64,000 bases of DNA from Pseudomonas fluorescens (GTDB taxonomy: Bacteria > Pseudomonadota > Gammaproteobacteria > Pseudomonadales > Pseudomonadaceae). The stretch spans positions 456,432-520,431 of the forward strand of contig NZ_JAGGOG010000004.1 of the NCBI RefSeq assembly GCF_018614655.1, given 5' to 3'. Under the pieces are notes generated by a model. It worked only from the letters and a program-made list of their open reading frames with translations. It was not told where the DNA came from and did no database searches. Below are positions 29,653 to 38,936 of this stretch, one piece after another (within the stretch, counting starts at the first letter, position 1; each line of letters opens with the position of its first letter). The position numbers were made by a program, and so were the translations under genes.

Positions 29653-30465
29653 ATGCCTGAGTTACCCGAAGTCGAAACCACCCGGCGCGGTATTGCGCCG
29701 CATCTGGAAGGCCAGCGGGTCAGCCGTGTGGTGGTGCGCGAGCGACGCCTGCGCTGGCCGATCCCGGAGGACCTCGATGTGCGCCTGTCCGGGCAACGCA
29801 TCGTGCTGGTGGAGCGGCGAGCCAAGTACCTGCTGATCAATGCTGAAGTGGGCACCTTGATCAGCCATTTGGGTATGTCCGGCAACCTGCGGCTGGTGGA
29901 AGTCGGCATGCCGGCGGCCAAGCATGAGCATGTGGACATCGAGCTGGAATCGGGCTTGGCCCTGCGTTACACCGACCCTCGGCGTTTTGGCGCGATGCTC
30001 TGGAGCCTCGATCCGCACAACCATGAACTGCTGATTCGCCTGGGGCCGGAGCCGTTGACCGACCTGTTTGACGGCGAGCGGTTGTTCCAGCTGTCCCGTG
30101 GGCGTTCGATGGCGGTCAAGCCGTTCATCATGGACAACGCAGTGGTGGTGGGCGTGGGTAATATCTACGCGACCGAAGCGTTGTTCGCTGCGGGGATTGA
30201 TCCGCGCCGGGAAGCCAAGGGCATTTCCCGTGGGCGTTATTTGAAGCTGGCCATCGAGATCAAGCGCATTCTTGCGGCCGCCATTGAGCGCGGCGGCACC
30301 ACGTTGCGCGACTTCATCGGTGGCGACGGGCAGCCGGGGTATTTCCAGCAGGAGTTGTTCGTCTATGGCCGGGGAGGCGAGGCGTGCAAGGTCTGTGGGA
30401 CCGAGTTGCGCAGCGTGACGCTAGGGCAGCGGGCGAGTGTGTTTTGCCCGCGGTGCCAGAGCTGA
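29653..30465 (+). CDS. mutM: Formamidopyrimidine-DNA glycosylase MutM (Fpg)
   Basis: MutM excises 8-oxoguanine and formamidopyrimidines and nicks the abasic site. The 270-residue protein starts [14 protein letters not shown], giving the catalytic Pro2 and Glu3 after Met removal. It has the helix-two-turn-helix region ([17 protein letters not shown]) and a C-terminal zinc finger C-x2-C...C-x2-C ([10 protein letters not shown]...FCPRC). All features are intact. It follows the HDOD gene closely. Confidence 0.97.
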   Translation: MPELPEVETTRRGIAPHLEGQRVSRVVVRERRLRWPIPEDLDVRLSGQRIVLVERRAKYLLINAEVGTLISHLGMSGNLRLVEVGMPAAKHEHVDIELESGLALRYTDPRRFGAMLWSLDPHNHELLIRLGPEPLTDLFDGERLFQLSRGRSMAVKPFIMDNAVVVGVGNIYATEALFAAGIDPRREAKGISRGRYLKLAIEIKRILAAAIERGGTTLRDFIGGDGQPGYFQQELFVYGRGGEACKVCGTELRSVTLGQRASVFCPRCQS

Positions 30466-30485
30466 AGGTATGGGGTGTTGCTGAT

Positions 30486-30562
30486 GGCCCCTTCGCGAGC
30501 AAGCCCGCTCCCAGCTTTGGAATGCATTCCCCTGTGGGAGCGGGCTTGCTCGCGAAGGGGCC
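30486..30562. repeat. REP inverted pair
   Basis: Arms at 30486-30513 (GGCCCCTTCGCGAGCAAGCC...) and 30533-30562 are complementary apart from the inner end, with a short central loop, so the element can form a tight hairpin between convergent mutM and the ferredoxin gene. Confidence 0.9.
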
Positions 30563-30580
30563 GGTGAGAGCCCGAACGTC

Positions 30581-31060
<480 letters not shown>

Positions 31061-31079
31061 ACAAGCCCCCTCTGCACAA

Positions 31080-31628
<549 letters not shown>

Positions 31629-31673
31629 TTATGCAGAAGAAAGCACTATAGACATGGCAAATTCCCTATTTTT

Positions 31674-33269
31674 TCACGCTGTTTTCAGACGTTCAGCCAG
31701 CGCCGTCGCCAGTTGCGCCGTCAGTCCGTACACCGAAAGCTGTGGGTTGGCACCAATGCTGGTGGGGAACAACGAGCCGTCGTGGATCGATAGATTACGC
31801 AGTTGGTGATGGCGGCCAAGGCTGTCCGCCACAGCGTTTTTCGGTTCTTCACCCATGGCACAACCGCCCATCACATGGGCGCTGCCCAGGCGTGTACGGT
31901 GTAATTCCAGGTTCAAACCGTCAATCATGCTGCGCGCCTGGGCCAAGGTGTTCACGTAGCGCGCATCGCCGTGCAACGGCATGACGGACTTGGCGCCACC
32001 GGCAAACTGAATCTCCGCCATGCTGTGGAACGCCCGGCGCAGGCCGTCCCAGGCGTAGGGCGAGACCTGATAGTCGAGCACCGGTGTCCCGTCGCCGCGC
32101 AACTCGACGCTGCCGCCTGGGCTGTCTGGGTGAAAACCGTCCCGTAGCAGCGCGAGCATGGCGTGAGTCTTGGGCAGTTGGCCCATGTCCAGGGCGTTTT
32201 GCGTGCCGTAGCCGCCCAGTAACGTACTGGCCAGCCCGGGGTGCAGCGGCGGGACTTCAAGCTTGTAGGACATTTTGCCAGTGGTGCCGTCCTGCCATTG
32301 GAAGTGATCGGAGTAGATTGACTGCGGCGCGCCGTAAAACGGGTTGATCACTTCATCGAACAAGGCCGCGGAAAAATTCACAAGGTGCAGGAACGTCCGT
32401 TTACCCAGCCGTGAGTGAGGATCGGGCGCGTCCGAGCGCATCAGCAGCGCCGGGCTGTTGATGCCGCCGCCAGCCAGCACGTAATGTTTGGCCTTGACCG
32501 TGATCTTGCGGCCGGTAGGCGATACGCAGCGCTGATCCATGGCCACGCATTCCAGGCTGGTGATGGTATCGCCGCTGAACTTCAAACGTTCGGCGCGGGC
32601 GAGATACAACAGCTCGCCACCTTTTTCCAGGGTCGATGGAATAGTGGTCACCAGCATCGATTGCTTGGCGTTGACCGGGCAACCCATGCCGCAATAACCC
32701 AGGTTGAAACAGCCGCGTACATTGCGCGGGATCACGTGCCAGCTGTAACCGAGCTTTTCGCAGCCTTTGCGGATCACATCATTATTGGCATTGGGCGGCA
32801 TTGCCCAGGGCGCGATGCCCAGACGCTGTTCCATTTTCTCGAACCAGGGCGCCATCTCGGCACTGCTGTGGCCCTTGACCGCGTATTCGCTGGCCCAGTG
32901 GGCGAGGGTTGGGTCTGGCGTGCGGAAACTGGAGGTCCAGTTAATCAACGTTGTGCCGCCTACGGCGCGGCCCTGAAGGATGGTGATGGCGCCGTCCTTG
33001 CTCATGCGGCCGATGCCTTCCTGGTACAGGCTGGCGTAGGCCTCGTCCTCCAGCAGCTTGAAGTCGCTGCTGGTCTTGAGCGGGCCTTCCTCGATCAACA
33101 GCACCTTGTAGCCGGCAGCACTGAGGATCTCGGCGGTGGTGCCGCCGCCCGCGCCGCTGCCGATGATCGCGACATCGGCTTCCAGGGTCAGGTCTTGGTC
33201 GAGCGCGGCGCCATTGTAGGTTTTCCAGCCGCGGGCCAGGCCGTCGCGGAACAGATCGGGTACGGGCAT
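31674..33269 (-). CDS. GMC-family FAD oxidoreductase
   Basis: This 531-residue glucose-methanol-choline oxidoreductase has FAD-binding motif GSGAGGG (37-43) in ADVAIIGSGAGGGTTAEILSAA, the GRAVGGTTLINW segment, and C-terminal HVMGGCAMG with a conserved active-site histidine region. It has no export signal of its own. The gene just upstream codes for a small Tat-exported lipoprotein, so the flavoprotein may be exported as a passenger, as in gluconate or sorbitol dehydrogenases. With the aldehyde dehydrogenase two genes upstream it probably oxidises an alcohol to the aldehyde. Substrate unknown. ATG start. Confidence 0.88.
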   Translation of the reverse strand: MPVPDLFRDGLARGWKTYNGAALDQDLTLEADVAIIGSGAGGGTTAEILSAAGYKVLLIEEGPLKTSSDFKLLEDEAYASLYQEGIGRMSKDGAITILQGRAVGGTTLINWTSSFRTPDPTLAHWASEYAVKGHSSAEMAPWFEKMEQRLGIAPWAMPPNANNDVIRKGCEKLGYSWHVIPRNVRGCFNLGYCGMGCPVNAKQSMLVTTIPSTLEKGGELLYLARAERLKFSGDTITSLECVAMDQRCVSPTGRKITVKAKHYVLAGGGINSPALLMRSDAPDPHSRLGKRTFLHLVNFSAALFDEVINPFYGAPQSIYSDHFQWQDGTTGKMSYKLEVPPLHPGLASTLLGGYGTQNALDMGQLPKTHAMLALLRDGFHPDSPGGSVELRGDGTPVLDYQVSPYAWDGLRRAFHSMAEIQFAGGAKSVMPLHGDARYVNTLAQARSMIDGLNLELHRTRLGSAHVMGGCAMGEEPKNAVADSLGRHHQLRNLSIHDGSLFPTSIGANPQLSVYGLTAQLATALAERLKTA

Positions 33270-33302
33270 CAGGATCGTCTCTTGTTTTTATGAAGGTGCA
33301 GA

Positions 33303-33848
33303 TCAGATTTTAGGTGGTCCGGGATAGCCACAATGGGCCCACGACTCGGGTCGGAAGTACCAGGCCATGATGACCAGCTTGAGCAATGACTCCTGGCCCA
33401 TGCGCAGCAGGTTCAGGTAGCTGTTCTCCCAGCGCTGCAGGAAGTTGCGGATCTGATCGCTGCTGGCGTTTTCCCAACTGCCCCACACGCCCGTCAACGG
33501 CCCGCGGGTGACGGCCATGCCCAGCACGTCGAACAACTGCTGCGTCAGCTTGAACATCTCCGGTGACAGGTGTTGCAGGCTGTAGTCGAGCTTTTTCAGG
33601 GTGTCATCAATACTGGCTGCAACCACTTCGGCCGTGGCGGTGCCTTCCAGCAGCACCGGGATCACCGCTCGAAGGAAGGGCAGGTCACTGCTACGCAACA
33701 TGGCAAAGCCACTGGCCGGCGTGCTGCTGGAGCAACCGCTGAGGCTGGCGCCCAGGCCCGCAGTGGCCAGGAAGGCGCTGGCACACAAGCCGATTTTCAG
33801 GACGCCGCGCCGCGACAGCCCAGGTGTTTCAGTCAGGCTAGGGTTCAT
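33303..33848 (-). CDS. Small Tat-signal lipoprotein, candidate dehydrogenase subunit
   Basis: This 181-residue protein has a twin-arginine signal: S12-R-R-G-V-L-K-I, then a hydrophobic stretch and a lipobox LSGC (Cys near residue 40), so it should be exported folded and lipidated. The mature part is mostly helical with no cysteines for cofactors. Such small Tat subunits (gluconate 2-dehydrogenase subunit 3 type) often chaperone and export a partner flavoprotein. It lies 33 bases upstream of the GMC oxidoreductase and 26 bases downstream of the aldehyde dehydrogenase, in one probable operon. The start is ATG 33848; the frame runs on to 34094 but only over the neighbouring gene. Confidence 0.82.
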   Translation of the reverse strand: MNPSLTETPGLSRRGVLKIGLCASAFLATAGLGASLSGCSSSTPASGFAMLRSSDLPFLRAVIPVLLEGTATAEVVAASIDDTLKKLDYSLQHLSPEMFKLTQQLFDVLGMAVTRGPLTGVWGSWENASSDQIRNFLQRWENSYLNLLRMGQESLLKLVIMAWYFRPESWAHCGYPGPPKI

Positions 33849-33874
33849 TCTTATTGTTATCCCGGTGTAGGTTG

Positions 33875-35302
33875 TTAGCGGACAAACAGCTTCTGGATCA
33901 GCTTCTGGATCGACTTTCCATAAGGCGGGTAAATCAGCTTCGCCGCGTTCAAGCGCTGTTTGACCAACACGCCCTTGGCCTTGCTGAACGTCAGGAAACC
34001 TTCGTGACCGTGGTAATGACCCATGCCCGACGGGCCGATACCGCCGAAGGGCATGTCGTCCTGGGCTACGTGGAGCAAGGTGTCGTTCAGGCACACGCCG
34101 CCGGAATGGGTTTCGTGGAGCACGCGGTTCTGTTCGGCCTTGTTGTAGCCGAAGTAATACAGGGCCAGTGGGCGAGGGCGCTGGTTGATGTAGGCAAAGG
34201 CTTGGTCGAGGCCGCGATACGGCACGATGGGCAATACCGGACCGAAGATCTCGTCCTGCATCACGATCATCTCGTCGCTGACATTCAGCAGCAGGCTATG
34301 GGCCATGCGTCGTGCCTGGCCTTGGTCATACAGCGGGACCAGGGTGGCGCCCTTGTCGGTGGCGTCCTTGATGTAGCCGTTGAGCCGGGCCAATTGCCGT
34401 TCGTTGATGATGGCGGTGTAGTCCGGGTTGTCGGTCAGGGTCGGATAGAAGCCGCGAATCGCCTTGCTGTAGGCCTCGACGAAATCGTCGACACGGTCTT
34501 CCGGCACCAGCACGTAGTCCGGGGCGACACAGGTTTGCCCGGCGTTCAGTGCCTTGCCAAAGGCGATACGTTCGGCAGCATCTTTGAGCGGTACATCGGC
34601 GGAAACAATGACTGGCGACTTGCCGCCCAGTTCCAGGGTCACGGGGGTCAGGTTTTCGGCTGCGGCGCGCATCACATGCTTGCCGATACTGGTTGCGCCA
34701 GTGAACAGCAGGTGATCGAAGCGCAGTTTGGAAAACGCCATGCCCACTTCGGCTTCGCCGAGCACCACGCAGACCAGGTCCTCGGGAAAAATTTTCGCCA
34801 GCAGGGTCTTGAGCAACTGCCCTGTGGCCGGGGTGGACTCGCTGAGCTTGAGCATCACCCGATTACCCGCCGCCAAAGCGCCTACCAGCGGACCAATGGC
34901 CAAATACAGCGGGTAGTTCCAGGGCACGATGACCCCGACCACGCCCAAAGGCTGGTAGATGACCTTGGCCGATGCGGGCTGGAAGGCGATGCCCACCGCG
35001 CGGCGGGAAGGTTTCATCCAGCCCTTGAGGTGTTTGCTGGCGTAGTGAATGCCGTGCAGGCTGGGCATCAGTTCGGCGAATAGGGTTTCATCAGCGCTGC
35101 GGTGGCTGAAATCGCTACTGATGGCGTCGATCAGCGCTTGGCGCTCATCGCTGAGCAAATCTCGCAGGGCCTTGAGCCACTGCTGGCGCTGCGCAGCCTG
35201 TGGCATCGGGTTAGCCGCGTAGGCGCGGCGTTGAGCATCGAACAGGTTCTGGAGCTGGTCCAGCGCCTGGGAATCTTGCAGGTAGGCTACATTGGTAGAC
35301 AT
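33875..35302 (-). CDS. calB: Coniferyl aldehyde dehydrogenase
   Basis: This 475-residue NAD(P)-dependent aldehyde dehydrogenase belongs to the class with a C-terminal hydrophobic tail, similar to coniferyl and fatty aldehyde dehydrogenases. The catalytic cysteine lies in NAGQTCVAPDYVL, the general base glutamate in LELGGKSPVIV, and the cofactor motif in FTGATSIGKHVM. It likely turns phenylpropanoid or other aldehydes into acids. It is the first gene of the minus-strand group with the Tat lipoprotein and GMC enzyme. A palindrome lies in the 149-base gap shared with the divergent TetR gene, suggesting TetR control. The symbol rests on family resemblance and synteny with PAO1. Confidence 0.82.
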   Translation of the reverse strand: MSTNVAYLQDSQALDQLQNLFDAQRRAYAANPMPQAAQRQQWLKALRDLLSDERQALIDAISSDFSHRSADETLFAELMPSLHGIHYASKHLKGWMKPSRRAVGIAFQPASAKVIYQPLGVVGVIVPWNYPLYLAIGPLVGALAAGNRVMLKLSESTPATGQLLKTLLAKIFPEDLVCVVLGEAEVGMAFSKLRFDHLLFTGATSIGKHVMRAAAENLTPVTLELGGKSPVIVSADVPLKDAAERIAFGKALNAGQTCVAPDYVLVPEDRVDDFVEAYSKAIRGFYPTLTDNPDYTAIINERQLARLNGYIKDATDKGATLVPLYDQGQARRMAHSLLLNVSDEMIVMQDEIFGPVLPIVPYRGLDQAFAYINQRPRPLALYYFGYNKAEQNRVLHETHSGGVCLNDTLLHVAQDDMPFGGIGPSGMGHYHGHEGFLTFSKAKGVLVKQRLNAAKLIYPPYGKSIQKLIQKLFVR

Positions 35303-35338
35303 GGCGCAGGTCCCGCTTGTTATTGGAATGCATCAGTG

Positions 35339-35358
35339 TTTAGAGTTATTGCTCTAAA
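35339..35358. promoter_or_regulatory. Palindrome between calB and tetR, candidate TetR operator
   Basis: TTTAGAG and CTCTAAA form perfect seven-base arms around TTATTG, 37 bases upstream of calB and 94 upstream of the chosen tetR start. Size and location suit a TetR-family operator that controls both directions. Confidence 0.65.
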
Positions 35359-35451
35359 TTGTCAAATAACATTGCAGCAACACTTGGATTTATCCAGACA
35401 TGGATACGCCGTAAGATGCCTGCATCACTGGTAATCGAAGCTGATCCCCCT

Positions 35452-36123
35452 ATGGCACCACGAGTAAAGACCAGCGAACGCATCGTGCACGCCAGCCTGG
35501 AGTTGTTTAACCAGCAGGGCGAGCGCAGTGTCAGCACCAACCATATTGCTGCCCATATGGAGATTTCCCCGGGCAACCTGTACTACCACTTCCCCAACAA
35601 GCAGGCGATTATCGCTGTGCTGTTTCGTGAGTACGAAGCCTTGGTGGACAGCTTTCTGCGCCCGCCCCAGGGCCGTGCAGTGACTGTGGAAGACAAGCGT
35701 TTCTACCTGCAGGCGGTGCTGGCCGGCATGTGGCGCTACCGCTTTCTGCACCGCGACCTTGAGCACCTGCTGGAGAGCGACCCGGAGCTGGCCACCGGTT
35801 ATCGGCGTTTCTCTCAGCGTTGCCTGATCCAGGGTGGCGCCATCTACCAGGGATTTGTCGACGCCGGGATCCTGAACATGGACCCGGTGCAAACCGAGGC
35901 CCTGACCCTCAATGCCTGGATCATCCTCACCTCTTGGGTGCGCTTTCTGTGCACCACCAACGAAAAATCCACCCATTTGAGCGCCGAAGCGATCAAGCGC
36001 GGGGTGTATCAGGTGTTGGTGCTGGAGGCGGGGTTTATCACCCCGCAGGCAAAAGAGGCGGTGGACGCGCTGTTCAAAGAGTTTTACGTGCCGTTGAACC
36101 AGGCGCTGGAAGAAGTGAGTTAG
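35452..36123 (+). CDS. TetR/AcrR-family transcriptional regulator
   Basis: This protein of about 223 residues has an N-terminal helix-turn-helix (VSTNHIAAHMEISPGNLYYHFPNKQAIIAVLF) and a helical ligand-binding C-terminus. I prefer ATG 35452 (MAPRVKTSERIVHA), which places the HTH at the usual distance from the N-terminus; ATG 35416 and the first in-frame codon at 35359 are alternatives. It is divergent from the aldehyde dehydrogenase/GMC operon and likely represses it. sseA follows after 33 bases and could be read through. Confidence 0.88.
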   Translation: MAPRVKTSERIVHASLELFNQQGERSVSTNHIAAHMEISPGNLYYHFPNKQAIIAVLFREYEALVDSFLRPPQGRAVTVEDKRFYLQAVLAGMWRYRFLHRDLEHLLESDPELATGYRRFSQRCLIQGGAIYQGFVDAGILNMDPVQTEALTLNAWIILTSWVRFLCTTNEKSTHLSAEAIKRGVYQVLVLEAGFITPQAKEAVDALFKEFYVPLNQALEEVS

Positions 36124-36156
36124 GATTTTCCCCTGAAGTTTTCATAGGAGTCCGTT

Positions 36157-37011
36157 ATGCCGCTTGCCCAACTGATCAGCCCCCAGCAACTGGCCGAACG
36201 CCAGAAGCGTGGCGGGCTGGTGATCCTTGATTGCCGCTTTGCCCTGGAAGACCCGGATTACGGCCTTCGCAGCTATGCCGAAGGGCATATCGAAGGTGCG
36301 CAGTATGCTGACCTGGAGCGTCACCTCAGCGGGCCAGTCACCAAGGGCGTGACGGGGCGTCACCCGCTGCCGGCACCGGAGTCGTTAATCCGGCAGTTGC
36401 GTGCCTGGGGCGTTAATTCCGACAGCGAGATCGTTCTGTATGACGACGGCCCCGGTGCCTATGCCGCGCGGGCGTGGTGGCTGCTGGCCTGGCTGGGCAA
36501 GCGTGATTCAGTGTTTATCCTCGATGGTGGCCTGAAGGCTTGGCATACCGCAGGCTTTCCCTTGAGCCTGGACGCGCCGGTGATGGAGCCTGGTACTTTC
36601 ACTGGCACGCCGGACAACCGTTTGCTGCTGGATGCCGAGCACCTGCAAAAACGCCTAGGCAAAGCGGGCCTGACCTTGATCGACGCCCGTGCCATGCCGC
36701 GCTTTCGCGGTGAAGTGGAGCCCATTGATCCGATTGCCGGGCATATCCCCGGCGCGCAATGTGCCGCGTTCAACGAAAACCTGGGCAGCGATGGCCGTTT
36801 CTTGCCAGCCGAGCAGCTCAAGCTACGTTTTGCCGCCAAGCTGCAAGACCGTTCGGCGGATGAGCTGGTGGCCTACTGCGGTTCCGGGGTGACGGCGTGC
36901 CATAACCTGTTCGCCCTGTGTCTGGCGGGCTATCCGTTGGGCAAGTTGTATGCCGGGTCGTGGAGTGAGTGGATTACCGATCCGCAGCGGGCGATTGCGA
37001 CAGGCGACTGA
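36157..37011 (+). CDS. sseA: 3-mercaptopyruvate sulfurtransferase (rhodanese family)
   Basis: This 284-residue cytosolic protein has two tandem rhodanese domains (about 5-135 and 155-278). The active loop is C241-G-S-G-V-T-A, the signature of mercaptopyruvate sulfurtransferase rather than thiosulfate sulfurtransferase (CRKGVT type). The inactive N-terminal domain has Asp (YDDGPG) at the equivalent site. It moves sulfane sulfur from 3-mercaptopyruvate to cyanide or other acceptors. Its start has an AGGAG site 7 bases upstream. It is downstream of the TetR gene. Confidence 0.9.
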   Translation: MPLAQLISPQQLAERQKRGGLVILDCRFALEDPDYGLRSYAEGHIEGAQYADLERHLSGPVTKGVTGRHPLPAPESLIRQLRAWGVNSDSEIVLYDDGPGAYAARAWWLLAWLGKRDSVFILDGGLKAWHTAGFPLSLDAPVMEPGTFTGTPDNRLLLDAEHLQKRLGKAGLTLIDARAMPRFRGEVEPIDPIAGHIPGAQCAAFNENLGSDGRFLPAEQLKLRFAAKLQDRSADELVAYCGSGVTACHNLFALCLAGYPLGKLYAGSWSEWITDPQRAIATGD

Positions 37012-37032
37012 GTCAAAAGTAGCGAGTTTCCC

Positions 37033-37133
37033 GTAGCCGCTGTCGAGGTACGAGGCTGCGATGGGTTGCGAAGCGACCCCCAAGGGCGGTCCTGCGGACA
37101 CGCATCGCAGCCTCGTTCCTCGTCAGCGGCTAC
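37033..37133. repeat. GTAGCCGC-type palindromic repeat
   Basis: The outer GTAGCCGCTG (37033) pairs with CAGCGGCTAC (ending 37133), and inside CGAGGCTGCGATG pairs with CATCGCAGCCTCG. This is the inner element of the composite repeats, here standing alone without the TGTGGGAGC arms. It separates convergent sseA and the hydrolase gene. Confidence 0.88.
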
Positions 37134-37146
37134 AACCAAGCCCCAA

Positions 37147-38142
37147 TCAACTGTATTTCGCCAACAACCACTGGGGAATCCGCCGTTCCAGGTAGTAGCC
37201 GGGCTGTTTTAGCGTGCCATCGACAAACCCTACATGCCCGCCTTTGGTCGTCAGCTCGAACTCGGTGCACGCCGATAACTCGCTGGCGTCCGGTAGGCTG
37301 TGGGCAAACACGAAGGGATCATCGGCGGCCTGGATAATCAGGGTCGGTGTGCGAATACCACCGAGGAAATAACGGCTCGACGCCCGGCGATAATAGTCTT
37401 CTGCACTCAGGTAGCCATGCAGCGGCGCGGTGACCCGGCCATCGAAATCCCAGAAGGTGCGCATCTTCTCCAGCGAGCCCAGATCCTCCAGGGTTTTGAG
37501 CCCCTCTTCACGGCCATCCTTCAGAAACTGACGCTGTTTCACCCGAACGTAGGCGAGCATCTCGCGCATGAAATGCTTCTGGTAAATCCGCGAGACCCCC
37601 AGGCCGATACGGTCCGCGCACTGATCCAGCCGAAACGGCACCGACACCGCCACCGCGCCTTGCAGTCCGGACGCTTCGCCGGTTTCACCCAGATGCTTGA
37701 GCAGCACATTGCCGCCCAGTGAGTAGCCCACGGCATACAGCGGCGCTAGCGGACGCTTGGCGCGCAGGTGAGCAATGGCGGCGGCCAAGTCTTCACTGGC
37801 GCCGGAATGGTAACTGCGGGCCAGTAAGTTGGGTTCGCCGGAGCATCCGCGCCAGTTGAGCGCGGCGCTGGCCCAGCCTTGAGCTGCCAGGGCTTTTTGC
37901 AGGCCGGCGACATAAGGTGAATTGGAAGAACCGGTCAGGCCATGCAGCACCAGCACCAGTGGCGCCTGTGCGTCGTGTGGGCCATGCCAATCGAGGTCGA
38001 GGAAGTCGCCATCTGCCAGCCACAACCGTTCGCGCTGACGTTCGATGTGCGTGGTTTTGCGCCACAGCGGTCCCCACAGCGTTTGCAGGTGCGGGTTGCC
38101 GAGGCCGAAGGCGGGAGTGAAGCGGTCGGGAGAAGGGCTCAT
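37147..38142 (-). CDS. Alpha/beta hydrolase, YheT family
   Basis: This 331-residue hydrolase has the YheT family opening FGLGNPHLQTLWGPL, an oxyanion-type HGLTGSSNSPYV segment, the nucleophile elbow G-Y-S-L-G-G-N (Ser near 147) and a distal GGHVGFVDG with the catalytic His. YheT-like proteins are predicted esterases of unclear substrate. The start ATG 38142 (MSPSPDRFTPAFGLGN) is chosen; the frame extends to 38223 only through a REP repeat. Single gene. Confidence 0.88.
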   Translation of the reverse strand: MSPSPDRFTPAFGLGNPHLQTLWGPLWRKTTHIERQRERLWLADGDFLDLDWHGPHDAQAPLVLVLHGLTGSSNSPYVAGLQKALAAQGWASAALNWRGCSGEPNLLARSYHSGASEDLAAAIAHLRAKRPLAPLYAVGYSLGGNVLLKHLGETGEASGLQGAVAVSVPFRLDQCADRIGLGVSRIYQKHFMREMLAYVRVKQRQFLKDGREEGLKTLEDLGSLEKMRTFWDFDGRVTAPLHGYLSAEDYYRRASSRYFLGGIRTPTLIIQAADDPFVFAHSLPDASELSACTEFELTTKGGHVGFVDGTLKQPGYYLERRIPQWLLAKYS

Positions 38143-38151
38143 GGAATTCTC

Positions 38152-38300
38152 TGTGGCGAGCGGGCTTGTTGTGGCGAGCGGGCTTGCCCGCGTTGGGCTG
38201 CGCAGCAGCCCCATCAAGAACACCGCATTTCTTCAGTCAGAGCTCCATTACTGGTTTTGGGGCCGCAGCGCAGCCCAACGGGGCAAGCCCCCTCGCCACA
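38152..38300. repeat. REPIN with duplicated first arm end
   Basis: A TGTGGCGAGC-type inverted pair. The left end is present twice in tandem: TGTGGCGAGCGGGCTTGT at 38152-38169 and TGTGGCGAGCGGGCTTGC at 38170-38187, then the rest of the arm. The right arm ends GCCCCCTCGCCACA at 38300. Confidence 0.88.
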
Positions 38301-38318
38301 GGAATAGCGGTCAGTCGA

Positions 38319-38936
38319 TTAGTCGGCGCTCTGTGCCGTACGTTGCCACAACGCGTAATACACCCGTCCGGATTTTTGCTCCCGGTGCAGGCGCCAGGTG
38401 CCCGGCAGGCCCAGGGTCGACGGTGCAGTTTCGCTTTCGGTGTAGACCCACGCGTTTTCGGCCAGCCACTGACGTTCTTCCAGCAGTGCGCAGACGGTGG
38501 GCAACAGGTTTTGGTTGAACGGCGGGTCGAGGAACACCACGTCGAATTCGCGGGCCTCCTGGGTTTCCAGGTAGCGCAGGGCATCGGCGGTTTGCACCTG
38601 GCCGTTGGTGCACCGCAGGGTGCCTAGGTGTTCCTTGAGGCTGGCGACGGCGACGTTGCTGGCGTCCAGCGCCTGGCCCAGGGCTGCGCCACGGGACAAG
38701 GCTTCGAGGAACAGCGCGCCGCTGCCGGCAAACGGGTCAAGCACCTTGGCTCCGGCGATGTAAGGCGCGAGCCAGTTGAACAAGGTTTCACGCACGCGGT
38801 CCGGCGTTGGGCGCAGGCCCACGACATCGGGGAAGCTCAGCTTACGGCTGCCCCATTCACCACCGATGATGCGCAGTTGGCCCACACCGTTATGGACGTT
38901 GTGGACAGGTTTCTTGGGACGGGATGGACTGGCCAT
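38319..38936 (-). CDS. rsmD: 16S rRNA (guanine966-N2)-methyltransferase RsmD
   Basis: This 205-residue SAM-dependent methyltransferase shows LRIIGGEWGSRKLSFPD and RPTPDRVRETLFNWL (RsmD hallmark), the SAM motif VLDPFAGSGALFLEALSRGA and the catalytic DPPF motif in VVFLDPPFNQN. It methylates G966 of 16S rRNA. Its start overlaps the stop of the M16 peptidase upstream by one base (ATGA-type junction), so it is the last gene of that operon. An ordinary member in all features. Confidence 0.95.
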   Translation of the reverse strand: MASPSRPKKPVHNVHNGVGQLRIIGGEWGSRKLSFPDVVGLRPTPDRVRETLFNWLAPYIAGAKVLDPFAGSGALFLEALSRGAALGQALDASNVAVASLKEHLGTLRCTNGQVQTADALRYLETQEAREFDVVFLDPPFNQNLLPTVCALLEERQWLAENAWVYTESETAPSTLGLPGTWRLHREQKSGRVYYALWQRTAQSAD

